Assembly (NCBI GenBank): GCA_963783965.1
Contig: CAWAPQ010000001.1
Span: forward strand, 1 to 64,000
Length of the DNA stretch: 64,000 bases
Direction: 5' to 3'
Source: Bog-473 sp963783965
GTDB lineage: Bacteria > Actinomycetota > Acidimicrobiia > Acidimicrobiales > RAAP-2
Positions 1 to 8,708 of the stretch are shown here, in pieces (positions within the stretch are counted from its first letter, which is position 1; every line of letters starts with the position of its first letter). The notes beneath the pieces are model-generated. The model worked only from the letters and a program-made list of their open reading frames with translations, made no database searches and was not told the origin of the DNA. The position numbers and the translations under genes are program-made.

Positions 1-55
1 TCGAGGCGAGATCTTCTCGGTTATCCGTAGTCACCCATCAGCTATCACCGTCTTC

Positions 56-775
56 ATGGCAAGTCGACTGCGTGGCCCAACATTCAAACTCGAGGTCGAG
101 TTGGAGATCGAGAAGCGTCGAAGTATCTCGTTCCGAAACGATGCTTCCCGACTACTTGGCTTCTTTGCATTTGTGACTCGGGAGGATGCAGTTCGTGCCG
201 CCGGATTATGGCGAATGCCTTCCATGACTCCCGAGAACTTGACGGAACTTGACGTGCGTGAAGACAGCACCGTAACGCCACGAGACTCAGAGTGGATTAC
301 CAACGAGATGTTCAACGGACCGGGCGATTGGATAGACCACTACCTTGCGAATGAGACGCGTGACCAAATACCCCTGACGGAACTAATCATCGAGGGGAGC
401 GCAACAATCCTCAATACCGACCTTCGTAACAGAGCACGAGAAGTAGTCGATCGAAGCTGGCCGAATGCGCACTTTCCATTGGAGCTGGGCAGGATGGCCT
501 ATCTACTTGGATACCCCATCGGGAAGATGACGGCGGCTGTAACGAGAGGCGGAGCTGGCGAGCCTCGGGTGGACTATCACCTCGATTTTGTCGATGCCGA
601 GAACCCCGCGTTTCTCACGGAGCTCCGGAAGGCGGTGGATGATCCGGATTTCCCAATTGACACCGCTGCGCTGCGCCCTCTCAACGACCATGATTATTTT
701 GCGACTCCTGACATGAGCGAGTACAGCTTCGCTCTTCCTTCGGCCGTGTTTTCGAGACTGATTAGAACTGGGTGA
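56..775 (+). CDS. Protein of unknown function, possibly 5'-truncated by the window edge
   Basis: I do not recognise this 239-residue protein. The reading frame stays open from base 2 to the ATG at 56, so the gene may begin outside the window and this ATG may be internal. The stretch around residues 22-45 (a PSRL-like segment followed by an aromatic block and DAVRA) faintly recalls the DUF2441 type of stress/ADP-ribosylation-related proteins, but I would not assign it. There are no membrane segments and the protein is acidic. Its stop lies 10 bases before the left end of the IS630 element, so the insertion sits just downstream rather than inside the gene. Confidence 0.5.
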   Translation: MASRLRGPTFKLEVELEIEKRRSISFRNDASRLLGFFAFVTREDAVRAAGLWRMPSMTPENLTELDVREDSTVTPRDSEWITNEMFNGPGDWIDHYLANETRDQIPLTELIIEGSATILNTDLRNRAREVVDRSWPNAHFPLELGRMAYLLGYPIGKMTAAVTRGGAGEPRVDYHLDFVDAENPAFLTELRKAVDDPDFPIDTAALRPLNDHDYFATPDMSEYSFALPSAVFSRLIRTG

Positions 776-782
776 GAACCGA

Positions 783-1868
783 CTAGTGAACTGAGTCAGA
801 GATCCGCGCGCAATAGCGAGCCAGGGTGTCGAGGATCTCGTCGGCACTCTTGTGCCAGACGAAGGGTGTGGGCTCCTCGTTCCACTGATCGATCCAGGTC
901 GTGATCGATGTCTCGAGTTCTTTGGTCGAGCGATGGGTGCCCCGCTTGAGCCACTTGGTCGTCAGCTCGGCAAACCAGCGCTCCACCAGGTTCATCCACG
1001 AGCTGTAGGTGGGCGTGAAGTGGAGGTGGAACCTCGGGTGCCGCAGCAGCCAGCGGTGGATCTCGGGCGTCTTGTGCGTCGAGACGTTGTCGACGACGAG
1101 ATGCACGTCGAGGGCTTCGGGGACGGAACGGTTGATGAGGTTCAAGAAGCGACGGAACTCGGTGGCCCGGTGGCGCTCGCTCATATCGGCGATCACGTGT
1201 CCCGATGCGACGTCGAGGGCCGCATAGAGATTGGTGGTGCCTCCTCTTAGGTAGTCATGCGTGCGCCGTTCGGGCAGTCCAGGGCGAAGCGGGAGCACCG
1301 GCGAGGTTCGGTCAAGGGCCTGGATCTGGGTCTTTTCATCAACGCAGAGCACGAGTGCGGCGTCGGGCGGGTTGATGTAGAGGCCGACGATGTCGCGCAC
1401 CTTGTCGACAAAGAGTGGGTCGGGCGAGAGTTTGAACGTATCGACCAGGTGAGGTTTGAGCCCGAAGGCCCGCCAGATCCGCGACACGGCCGACTGACTC
1501 ATCCCTGTCGCGTTGGCCATCGATCGCGTCGACCAGTGCGTGGCATCGACTGGTGTCTCCTCGAGGGTCTTGACGATGAGCATCTCAACGTCGTCGTCAC
1601 CGATCGAGCGTGGCGCCCCGGGGCGAGGCTCGTCGTGCAGCCCCTCGAGGCGCTGGGCGACGAAGCGAGCCCGCCACTTGTTCACGGTGCTGCGAGCAAC
1701 GCCCAGTCGGGCGGCCACCTCGGTGTTGTTTCCTCCGTCTGCGCAGGCCAACACGATGCGGCAGCGAAACGCCAACGCTTGCGAACTTTTCGGACGTCGA
1801 GCCCAGCGTTCGAGCTGTTCGCGCTCGTCGTCGCTGAGCACCAAAGGATCGAGAACCGAACGCCGCAT
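783..1868 (-). CDS. IS630 family transposase, single intact ORF
   Basis: This 361-residue DDE transposase has an N-terminal winged/helix-turn-helix region (about residues 45-70, LGVARSTVNKWRARF; a second HTH near 115-135). The catalytic domain holds D177 (CVDEKTQ), D260 (VVDNVSTHK) and E296 (NLVERWF). Many IS630 relatives need a programmed frameshift, but this one is in one frame. The protein ends ...SVH, with H encoded by the last element codon. The TAG stop comes from the target DNA: T and A are the duplicated TA and the G pairs with the flanking C at 783. Function and family are certain; present activity is inferred from intactness. Confidence 0.95.
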   Translation of the reverse strand: MRRSVLDPLVLSDDEREQLERWARRPKSSQALAFRCRIVLACADGGNNTEVAARLGVARSTVNKWRARFVAQRLEGLHDEPRPGAPRSIGDDDVEMLIVKTLEETPVDATHWSTRSMANATGMSQSAVSRIWRAFGLKPHLVDTFKLSPDPLFVDKVRDIVGLYINPPDAALVLCVDEKTQIQALDRTSPVLPLRPGLPERRTHDYLRGGTTNLYAALDVASGHVIADMSERHRATEFRRFLNLINRSVPEALDVHLVVDNVSTHKTPEIHRWLLRHPRFHLHFTPTYSSWMNLVERWFAELTTKWLKRGTHRSTKELETSITTWIDQWNEEPTPFVWHKSADEILDTLARYCARISDSVH

Positions 1869-1957
1869 GCCTGCCTCCCATCGTTGCTGATGACAGGCAC
1901 AACGCGGGAGACGCCTAGGAAATTCCCCCGAGATTGCGAATTATTGACTCAGGTCAC
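786..1957 (-). mobile_element. Complete IS630-family insertion sequence
   Basis: The element is 1172 bp and bounded by near-perfect terminal inverted repeats. The left end, including the target bases, reads CTAGTGAACTGAGTCA (783-798); the right end, reverse complemented, reads CTAGTGACCTGAGTCA (1960-1945), with one mismatch in 16. A TA duplication at 784-785 and 1958-1959 fits the IS630/Tc1 rule. The outer C (783) and G (1960) show the original target was CTAG, the site known for the type element IS630. One intact transposase fills the element, so it may still be active. Confidence 0.9.
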
Positions 1958-2139
1958 TAGCTCGTCTTAGTCTTAGAGACCTTGGGCGACGAGGTCCCGT
2001 TGTGCTCTAGGTCGACATCGTGGCTGTCGAAGTGGCCGGCGCCGCCTGACAAGGACCAACAAGATTAAGGCTCCCGGCGCCAACAGATTCAAGCAGTATC
2101 TCAAAAATTTCCAATTAAGTGCTCGCGGCGGGCCAGCCG

Positions 2140-4086
2140 CTACCTGCCTTGAGTAACCGCGTCAATCCACTCTTGAGGGATCAGGCGTCTTCCCTCTCTC
2201 CAGTTTGCGATCACGGCGTCTTGGAACCATGAGTCCTCAAGATTGGCATGGTCACACACAATCACCTGGAGCCCTCCTTCCAGATCCGCAACCACATCAG
2301 CCATCAGACTGTAAATGCCGTGAACCGCCGCCCGATCTGCATCCTCCAACGGAACATCGTCATCATCACTCACATCGGAGGGGTAATAAGCCTGTGAAGG
2401 TTGGTCAAAGATCATGAATCGAGGAACGGGCCGGTGCTGACGCACGAAGAATTTGTGCAACGCAAGGTGAGTCACCAGATGGTATCCAATCCAATTCTCG
2501 GCACTCCCGATCTGATTGAGCGGTGCTGGCCCTGTAGGGGTATCCGCGACGACTGTCAGACGCCTCGGGTTGATCCGCACGCCAATCCCGCTGTGTTCTA
2601 GCCCGAGACGGGTTGCCCACGCCGTCATGTCTCCACCAATTGCATTCAGCCGCGAGACCAATTGCTCTGCTTCAGCATCTCGATCAAGGCGACCCTCAAG
2701 CTCGGCAACCGTCGCAGATCGCACTCGAACACGCTCTCTCAATTGATCCATTCGCAGTGGGTCTGGAGCATCAACTGTCTCGAGGTATCGCTGAAATTCT
2801 TCCCTGAAGAAACGCCTGTCGTTCGGAGAACCTTCGGCCGTCTACATTGGTCCGTCTCGCGGACTCGATAGAATCGATGGCCTCGTCGAGAGACCGAATC
2901 TCCGAACGTATGCGTTCTGCTCTTTGAATTACTTCGTCCAAGGCCGCACGCCGGCGCGGACGGTTCACGGCAAACGTTCCGGCCTGACCCCTCAGTTCAG
3001 CAGCAACGCTGTTTAGCTCTGCGACCGTCGGGTCCTCTTCGCTTAGATGTGACCCACAAATTGGACAATCCGACGCCGATCCATCGACATCGGTCCCCAT
3101 GAGCTCAAGGCTTCTAAGTCGGGACACTTGCTGGCTTAGGACTGTCTCGTACTGGACTTCATCGTTGCCGAGCGATTCGAGAGTTGATCGGTCTACCCCA
3201 ACTTGGTACAGCTGTTCCCGTAAATTCTCGCGCCGTCTCGCCAGTTCCTCACGCTGGCCAGCTTCGATATCATCCAGGGCAACTTGATTGGTTGGCCTCG
3301 ACACCGCGGCACGTAGTGCCTCAAGAGCCATCAGCTCTCCCGTAGGAATCCCCGAATCGACCAAACCAGCGGCAGTGGCTTCAACAACGAACGCCTGCAA
3401 CGAGACTTCCATATCCTCATCTGCAGACTCGGCGCGGCGAAGCTCATCCGATGCCATTCTCAAGTCTCGGTTAGCTCGCAGAAGTTGTTGCTGAAGGAGC
3501 GCACGGTCACTCGCAACGGCTCCGGAGAAAGTAAGGCAGTACGAGTTCGATAGCGCGAGCCATCCCATCTTCACCTTGACGATGAAACAGAAGCTCACGA
3601 TTCGCGATCTCGGTTTGACGTTGAAGGCAAAACAGGGTTGCGTGCCCAAGGTTGGCTTCAAAACCAGCCTGGAGCCCGGCTGGATCCGTCACGTTCTCAT
3701 CGATCCCGATCGCGTGGCCAAGCTCGCTACGAACGGTGTCTGTATCCGCATTCACGACCAAATGCTCAAAGCTTGGAACCTGAAGATCAGTTCCGAACTC
3801 CAGCATCGCACGCTGCGTGGATGCGTTGCCTGGATTTGGTGCCGGCCTTCCAACAAATGCCCTTGAATCGGAGACTTCTACCAAGAGTCCGTACCAAGCA
3901 ACCGTGTCGCGTACTGGGTCCAACGAAGGTCGTGAAAGTGTTCCTCCCAAGGCAATACTCGACCATTTCCAAGATTGCACTCTTGCCTGTCTTGGAGTTG
4001 CCAGTGATCACGTTGAGACCTTGCTTGAAGTCAATCTGACGATGGTCTCCTGTGGAGTTGTACAGCACCAACGATAGGAGTCGCAT
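2140..4086 (-). pseudogene. DUF3732 SMC/Rad50-like ABC ATPase of an ABC-three-component system (frameshifted)
   Basis: Joined across three frameshifts this is a protein of about 647 residues. It starts MRLLSLVLYN, with a Walker A-like GNSKTGKSA at about residues 25-33. A long helical coiled-coil middle carries a zinc-hook-like CPICGSHL (about bases 3040-3075), and the C-terminus has the ATPase signature and Walker B region (FMIFDQPSQAYYP, then VIVCDHANL). These are the marks of DUF3732 ATPases. The shifts are at about 3915, 3524 and 2791. Each is repaired by removing one base, and no in-frame stop or motif loss is seen. The ATG is 2 bases after the stop of the middle-component gene, so the two are co-transcribed. 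In the family this ATPase is the sensor/motor of a predicted defence complex. Confidence 0.85.
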
Positions 4087-4088
4087 TG

Positions 4089-4562
4089 CTAGGGCGACAC
4101 TCCGAGCAATGCAAAGGCGGTGCTTGGCTGGTTCAACTTCCCAAGCCACCTACCAACGAGTGTGGCCGATCGAAGCAGTGAGCGAATCTCACCTTGCGGT
4201 GGGTCCCCTTGCGACATCGAGACAACCGATCCGTCAACGATTGCTATGCGATTGCATCGGACGGCGAAACGGATACCTTCCCGTGTCGGCTCCACCATTG
4301 CTGCGGCTCGGCGGGGAAACCCCGCCATGATCAGTGACTGAGCTGAAACCCAGCTAGCGAAATGAGTTCGAATGTTTGTCGGCAGTGCGCTACGAGTAGG
4401 TCGATGTAGCACGAGTGGGGGGACTAAGAAGGCCATCGGCCAAGGCATTGAGCCTTCGGCTTCATTTCTGTATCCGGTCGAGGAGAACGCGACGAGCAGC
4501 CCTATCAGCGCTGGATTCAGTAAGGATGCCTCCACTCGTGGTCGAAGCGGCCAATCGCTCAT
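4089..4562 (-). CDS. Three-component ABC system middle component
   Basis: This intact 157-residue protein fits the ABC-3C middle component (MC3-like) family. The N-terminus has LLNPALIGLLVAFSSTGY, followed by a proline-rich block ending in PLVLHRPTR and a helical remainder. No catalytic motif is visible. The middle component is predicted to be an adaptor linking the ATPase to the effector. Its start overlaps the stop of the upstream effector gene (ATGA, 4559-4562) and its stop lies 2 bases before the ATPase start, so all three genes form one tight operon. The family assignment is from recalled sequence features and context, not from a search. Confidence 0.8.
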   Translation of the reverse strand: MSDWPLRPRVEASLLNPALIGLLVAFSSTGYRNEAEGSMPWPMAFLVPPLVLHRPTRSALPTNIRTHFASWVSAQSLIMAGFPRRAAAMVEPTREGIRFAVRCNRIAIVDGSVVSMSQGDPPQGEIRSLLRSATLVGRWLGKLNQPSTAFALLGVSP

Positions 4563-5746
4563 GCGTTGACACCTTCAAGCAACGCGTCAAGAAGAACTTC
4601 AAATTCAGGGTGCCATCCGATCAGGCGCTCGTCTGCCAGTTCGTGAAGCTTCCCGCGAAAATAGAAGGCCTCCTGGTATCGGGGCCGAATGTGGACCTGC
4701 GTGGTTGCCAAGCATCGCTTTAACAGTTCGCGCCCCGCGTTTCTTTTCTCGTCCTCGGTTGGGTCGGCCGGGAGCGCATCGACAGCCCAGGCGAATTCCC
4801 TCTCCCACTCGTCCCGCAGTTCGACTTTGAACTTTGATACCTCAGGAAGATCAACCAAATTGTTCTCAATCCAGGCAGCACTCTGAGCGACCGCTCTGTA
4901 GTAGTCCTGTATCGCCTTTTCTAGGACAACAGATGGGGCCGCGACCAATGCCATTTGGTGTACAAACATCCTGGTATGCAGTTCCTGAATTTGCTCCTGA
5001 TCGATCTCCTCGATCGGAGCCATAGTCGGCAGATTTCCATCTGAGAACCCGTCCCGAATGGTGTCGATTGCTGCCTTGAGTTCAAGTCCGGTAACGAACG
5101 GAACCGTTCGCTGCAGAAGCATCAGAGCTCGTCGATACCACCAATCCCAAACCAGACCAACAAACGTCGATTCCTGGCCTTGAGGTGTCACCAGATACAA
5201 CTCGCGCTGTAGCTCGGCATCCAGATCCTCGACGTGAACGGCTCCATCCAGTACTCGGATCCGTGAGACAAGATCCGTCCGGGCAGCGCGATTGAGGCTC
5301 AAGAACTTCTGGCGAGCGCTGGCCGTCTCATCGTTCGTAGAGTCCCGCGCAGCAACCTCCAGTAGCCGCTGGGCAGTTTCCGGATCGCGATGGTCACGCG
5401 ACAGGAACCATGCTGCACTTTCAGCAGATGCTTCGGTGGTCGTCAGGAGGGTAAATGAGGTGCTCGCCGAGGCATTCGTATGGTGGACGTCGATCCAAAC
5501 GTTGAGGGTTCGCCACACATCCACCGACATGTCACCAAGACCAGCGTTGCGCTGAGCGTGATGCTTGGACTGAATTAGTTCCTTTGGTGACCCATCGTCC
5601 ATAAACAGCACGTCGTCCAATAGCTCCAGAGTCAGCTGGCAATCAGGACTCTCTCTGGAGCGCCGAATGAGCTCGATTAGTGGCCATTGGGTCTGAAATA
5701 GATACCCAAGAGCGGAATCGGCCGCATCGTGAAGACCATCAGTCAT
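4559..5746 (-). CDS. ABC-3C effector: Cap4/DUF4297-like nuclease with ABC-3C C-terminal domain
   Basis: This 395-residue first gene of the operon has two parts. The N-terminal ~120 residues carry the restriction-endonuclease-like pattern of Cap4/DUF4297 nucleases: an early GYLFQ, then ELLDDVLF (about 41-48) and LIQSKHH (about 57-63), giving the acidic residues and Q-x-K of a PD-(D/E)XK site. The C-terminal ~100 residues (DEWEREF, later FYFRGKLHELADE and GWHPEF) match the ABC-3C CTD that docks the effector on its partners. Expected activity is DNA cleavage when the ATPase complex senses an invader. The nuclease call rests on motif spacing; the target is unknown. Confidence 0.78.
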   Translation of the reverse strand: MTDGLHDAADSALGYLFQTQWPLIELIRRSRESPDCQLTLELLDDVLFMDDGSPKELIQSKHHAQRNAGLGDMSVDVWRTLNVWIDVHHTNASASTSFTLLTTTEASAESAAWFLSRDHRDPETAQRLLEVAARDSTNDETASARQKFLSLNRAARTDLVSRIRVLDGAVHVEDLDAELQRELYLVTPQGQESTFVGLVWDWWYRRALMLLQRTVPFVTGLELKAAIDTIRDGFSDGNLPTMAPIEEIDQEQIQELHTRMFVHQMALVAAPSVVLEKAIQDYYRAVAQSAAWIENNLVDLPEVSKFKVELRDEWEREFAWAVDALPADPTEDEKRNAGRELLKRCLATTQVHIRPRYQEAFYFRGKLHELADERLIGWHPEFEVLLDALLEGVNA

Positions 5747-6082
5747 AGAGCCGAGCGAACGATAGCTAGTTTCATAGCAATCTGCTTAGATCGAATCCTC
5801 GAGGGATTATGGGCCTCTCAAGAATGTGGACCCATGCGAGAGATCTCGGCGTGACCTCCGCCTGCCGAGGCGGCGGCGAAGCCGCCGCCCGAGGCTGGGG
5901 CGGCTTGAAGCAGTACAGAAAAACGCCGACATCAGGGGTCTGATCTGGGAAAATGTCTGACTCTATTTTCTGTTTTGTGTTGCTCGCACTGTTGCTCTGG
6001 TTATCGATGTTGCTCGCTGTGTTCCTTTGTTCTTGGGTCCACCTCGTCTCTTTCTGCTCCCTCCTGATTTCATCAGGATTGT
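5747..6082. other. Intergenic region upstream of the defence operon
   Basis: No convincing gene is seen. Two short ORFs on opposite strands (63 and 104 codons) overlap here, but both follow from strong strand asymmetry, with pyrimidines on the plus strand at about 5950-6120. The region should hold the promoter of the minus-strand operon starting at 5746. A GC hairpin is listed separately. Confidence 0.4.
5869..5889. terminator. Perfect 9-bp GC hairpin with GAA loop
   Basis: GGCGGCGGC, loop GAA, GCCGCCGCC. It lies 123 bases upstream of the defence operon start. There is no U-tract on either side, so it could be a terminator-like structure, a regulatory stem or a small repeat remnant. Confidence 0.35.
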
Positions 6083-6439
6083 TCACGGAATCCTTGATTG
6101 CGTGGTTGTCTCTGCTGTCTCCTGGTTGCTGCTGTCATCGCTGATCGATGTCATCGAACTTCGGATCCGAGCAGCACTCGCTACGACGGACGTGAGATCT
6201 CGGGAGGCAGGGCCCGCTGGGGCCCCACCTCCCGACTCTCTGTTACTCCGGCCGGTGACCCGCCACTCCATTTCGAGCGGGACCTTGAACTCCCCGGCCC
6301 GCTCGGCGCAGTGCCAGCACACGACCTCGCCCGTGCTCAGCGGTGCGTGCGTCGTGGCGTCGTCGATGTCGCCACACAACTCGCACTCGTGAAACGGGTC
6401 GCCGAACTTCTCGGCGAGTCTTGCGCTCGATCCATCCAC
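6083..6439 (-). CDS. Small zinc-ribbon protein, hypothetical
   Basis: A 118-codon ORF starting with GTG has a convincing metal-binding core: ECELCGD followed 18 residues later by CWHCAERAG, giving two CxxC pairs about 20 residues apart. Flanking residues (KFGDPFHE, EMEWRVTGR) look coding. The C-terminal ~50 residues are low-complexity Ser/Thr and may be non-native. Another frame just upstream begins MRRTLSGWIERKTRRE, so the true N-terminus might come from there through a one-base shift like those in neighbouring genes. Likely a small nucleic-acid-associated zinc protein of the mobile element; no specific function is assigned. Confidence 0.4.
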   Translation of the reverse strand: MDGSSARLAEKFGDPFHECELCGDIDDATTHAPLSTGEVVCWHCAERAGEFKVPLEMEWRVTGRSNRESGGGAPAGPASRDLTSVVASAARIRSSMTSISDDSSNQETAETTTQSRIP

Positions 6440-6485
6440 TCAGTGTCCTGCGCATTTCGTGTCTCCTTCTCTCGATGCGGTCCTC

Positions 6486-6503
6486 CGGAGGGTTCGCCCT
6501 CCG
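6486..6503. terminator. CGGAGGG-TTCG-CCCTCCG tetraloop hairpin
   Basis: Perfect 7-bp stem with a TTCG (UUCG) loop, a very stable RNA tetraloop. No U-run follows on either strand. It stands upstream of the minus-strand zinc-ribbon ORF and about 440 bases before the SCO3933-like gene. Confidence 0.4.
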
Positions 6504-6554
6504 ATCGGGTTCCGCTGCTGACGCTGTGATCGCAGGAGGGCGAGTCAGGGTCCG

Positions 6555-6621
6555 AGGTCAAGGGAGCCGTCCGGAAAGAAAATCGTCTCTGCTTCTTGAT
6601 TTTCTTTGCGGCCCTTGACCT
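6555..6621. repeat. Nested inverted repeat with AGGTCAAGGG arms
   Basis: Outer arms AGGTCAAGGG (6555-6564) and CCCTTGACCT (6612-6621) are perfect complements. Inner arms AAAGAAAATC (6575-6584) and GATTTTCTTT (6598-6607) are also perfect. The GTCAAGGG/CCCTTGAC core recurs in the hairpin after the excisionase gene (13337-13375), suggesting a shared function in the element. Confidence 0.55.
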
Positions 6622-6905
6622 GGGACGACCGCCCTCCAAGGTGAGCAGCGACTGCGGCGGGAGCTGGTCGGAGTGCACCGTCCGGAGGACCGACCGTGTG
6701 AGAGCGACCGGCGCCGCACCGACGAGGGGATCGATCCGCCGCCGGAAGGCTGTCCCACGAGATCGGCGCCCATTCCGTGAGACGCAGCCGAACCGTGACG
6801 GGGCGCCTCCGACGAGACCATCGACGGTCGCCGTGATGGCGGAAATCGCACACCGCTGACCTGGATGTTGTCCGGTTTCGCTCTTTCCACCGGCTCTTCC
6901 TAAGT

Positions 6906-6926
6906 AGGGAAGGAAGTTCCTTCCCT
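6906..6926. promoter_or_regulatory. 21-bp palindrome, candidate operator of the element
   Basis: AGGGAAGGAA (6906-6915), a central G, then TTCCTTCCCT (6917-6926): a perfect dyad ending 18 bases before the start codon at 6945 and immediately upstream of its ribosome binding site. AICE transfer/replication genes are normally repressed, so an operator here is plausible. The regulator is not known. Confidence 0.5.
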
Positions 6927-6944
6927 GCGTGGAAGGAGCAACAA

Positions 6945-7266
6945 ATGCGTTTGCCCGTTGACACCAGTGTCGTGAGCTTCGTCTCAGCCGGACCGGCCGA
7001 GCCGACTCTCGACTTCGACACCAAGCAGCAGAAGATCGACGCCAAGGGCGTCGCCATCAACCAGGTCCACCTCTTCGTCGTGGGCGAGAGCACCGCGTGA
7101 GGTGATCACGGTCAAGGTCGCCGGCGAGGTCCGGGGACTCGGCCAGTTCACCCCCGTCAAGGTGACCGACCTCGTGGCCACCACCTGGAACATGGCCGAC
7201 CGCTCCGGCGTGTCGTTCTCGGCCTCGAAGATCGAGGCGGTCAACGCCCAGAAGGCCTCGGCCTGA
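6945..7266 (+). CDS. SCO3933 family regulatory protein (one frameshift)
   Basis: Starts at ATG 6945 after an excellent GGAAGGAG site. It begins MRLPVDTSVVSFVSAG, continues with TLDFDTKQQKIDAKG, and after a shift at about 7098 resumes EVITVKVAGEVRGLGQFTPV and FSASKIEAV. Removing one base in the ACCGCGTGAG context restores a protein of about 106 residues that fits the SCO3933 family, small OB-like proteins that sit at the head of the FtsK-Rep operon in actinomycete integrative elements. Its exact biochemical role is not established. The stop overlaps the start of the next gene (TGATG). Confidence 0.75.
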
Positions 7267-7409
7267 TGGCTCGCTTCATTGCGATGGTGCTGGCGCTGAT
7301 GTTCGGGCTCGTGGCGATCGGATTCGTCCTGGCCCACTTCGGCTTCGTGGTTCTGTTGGTGATCGCCGTCGTGTTCGTCGGCCGTCACCTCCGCCGTCAC
7401 GGTGCCTGA
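7266..7409 (+). CDS. Small membrane protein of the element operon
   Basis: A 47-residue protein beginning MARFIAMVLALMF and ending RHLRRHGA. Two hydrophobic stretches separated by a short AHFG turn form one long or two short membrane spans, and the C-terminus is strongly basic (cytoplasmic). It overlaps the SCO3933-like stop at its start and the FtsK-like GTG start (7402) at its end. Such tiny membrane proteins are common between the regulator and the transfer ATPase in AICEs. No specific function is assigned. Confidence 0.65.
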   Translation: MARFIAMVLALMFGLVAIGFVLAHFGFVVLLVIAVVFVGRHLRRHGA

Positions 7410-8708
7410 GCGTCAGTACGTCAAGAGCCTCAACCCCTACTCCCGGATGGCACTCGCCGTCCGGGGGTGGGGGCTCGAGGTCGTCTTGGCTCTCGGGCAT
7501 CTTCGGCCTCTGGCGGATCGGAGCTGCGCTCGATGGGCGGGGCGCCGGGATCCTGTTCCTCGGGATCGTCGGGCATCGTCGTCTGGCGCACCCCGGCCCT
7601 CAGGACTCGTCTGGCCACGACGCTGCGGGACCGGGCGACTCGCCGCTGGTTCAGCCGGGTGTTGATCGCCTGCCAGCTCATCAGTCCCCGAGGCCTGATC
7701 CCGCGGATCGAAGGCACAGAACTGATCCCGGCCGGACAGCGCCTGCGCCTTCGTCTGCCGCCCGGCCTCACCGCCGAGATGATCGAGCAGGCAAGCGAGC
7801 CCCTGGCCGCCACCATCGGGGCCCGAGACGTCCGGGTTGTCCGTGACCCCGCCAACGCCTCGCTCGCCCACCTCTCGATCCTTCTGCGCGACCCCTTGTC
7901 GTCGCCGGCGCCGTCGTGGCCCGTGCCCAAGGGGTCGCTGTGGGAGCCGATCTCGCTCGGGGTCGACGAGGACGGGAACCAGGTCTCGATCGGGCTGCCC
8001 GAGCGCAACCTGCTTGCTCGGGCGGCGAGCCCGGAGCCGGCAAGTCGGTGGCGCTGTCGCTCTTCATTGCCGCCGCCGCGCTCGACCCCAGCGTGACCTT
8101 GACCCTGCTCGACGGCAAGCAGGTGGAGCTGGCCCCGTGGTCCGGGTCGGCCGAGGACTTCGTCGGGCCCGACATGGCCGGCGCCATCGACGTCTTGAAG
8201 GATCTCTGCGCCGAGATGGATCGCCGCTACGCGGTCCTGCTGTCATCGGGCCTGCGCAAGATCGAACCCGACGGCGAGTTCGGGCTCCACGTCGTCGCCA
8301 TCGACGAGCTCGCCTTCTACATGCGCGGCGGAACCAAGGACGAGCGGGCCGAACTCTCCGAGACGCTGCGCGACCTGATCTCGAGGGGACGGGCTGCGGG
8401 CATGATCGTCATCGCCGCCACCCAGAAGCCCTCCAACGACATCGTCCCGACCTACGTCCGGGACCTCTTCTCGCTTCCGCATGGCGCTGCGCTGCACCAC
8501 GCCCGAGGCCTCCGACACCATCCTCGGACAGGGCTGGGCCAAGGAGGGCTACTCGGCCTCGACCCTCGACCCGACGAGCCGGGGCGTGGGGTACCTGCTG
8601 GCCGAAGGGGCGGTCCCGGTCAAGATCCGCACCCACTACCTCGACGACGATGCCATCGCCGAGCTGGCGCAGCGGGCCGCAGGCGCAAGCAGCCGGAGGA
8701 CGCAGTGA
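7402..8708 (+). pseudogene. FtsK/SpoIIIE-like DNA translocase (AICE transfer protein), frameshifted
   Basis: The reconstructed product is about 433 residues. The GTG start gives MPERQYVKSLNPYSRM. A hydrophobic segment (GIFGLWRIGAALDGRGAG and onward) precedes a cytosolic domain with perfect Walker A (GGEPGAGKSVALS, 8021-8055) and Walker B (HVVAIDELAFYM, about 8287-8322), then FtsK motifs ending IVIAATQKPSNDIVP and GQGWAKEGY. Proteins of this type pump double-stranded DNA between mycelial cells during AICE transfer. Shifts lie at about 7495, 7575, 8015-8024 (net two bases) and 8473. Removing single bases restores the expected sequence each time, so the gene may be intact in the organism. Confidence 0.8.

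Larger units (their letters stand above)
6440..6944. other. Non-coding control region with several strong hairpins
   Basis: No gene is supported in these 505 bases. They hold a TTCG-capped hairpin (6486-6503), a large nested inverted repeat (6555-6621), a GTCCGGAGGAC palindrome near 6680, and a 21-bp palindrome just before the first element gene. This density of structure suits a regulatory, replication or transfer region of the integrated element. Confidence 0.5.

Noticed and set aside
5953..6144. Hydrophobic 63-residue ORF that could be a small membrane protein
   Set aside because: Hydrophobicity follows from the pyrimidine-rich strand; no ribosome site at usable spacing and no supporting neighbour.
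6484..6503. Similarity of CGGAGGGTTCG to the tRNA-Arg 3' segment CGGAGGGATTCG, as a left attachment site
   Set aside because: Similarity is limited to about 11 bases with a gap and is explained by a self-complementary hairpin.
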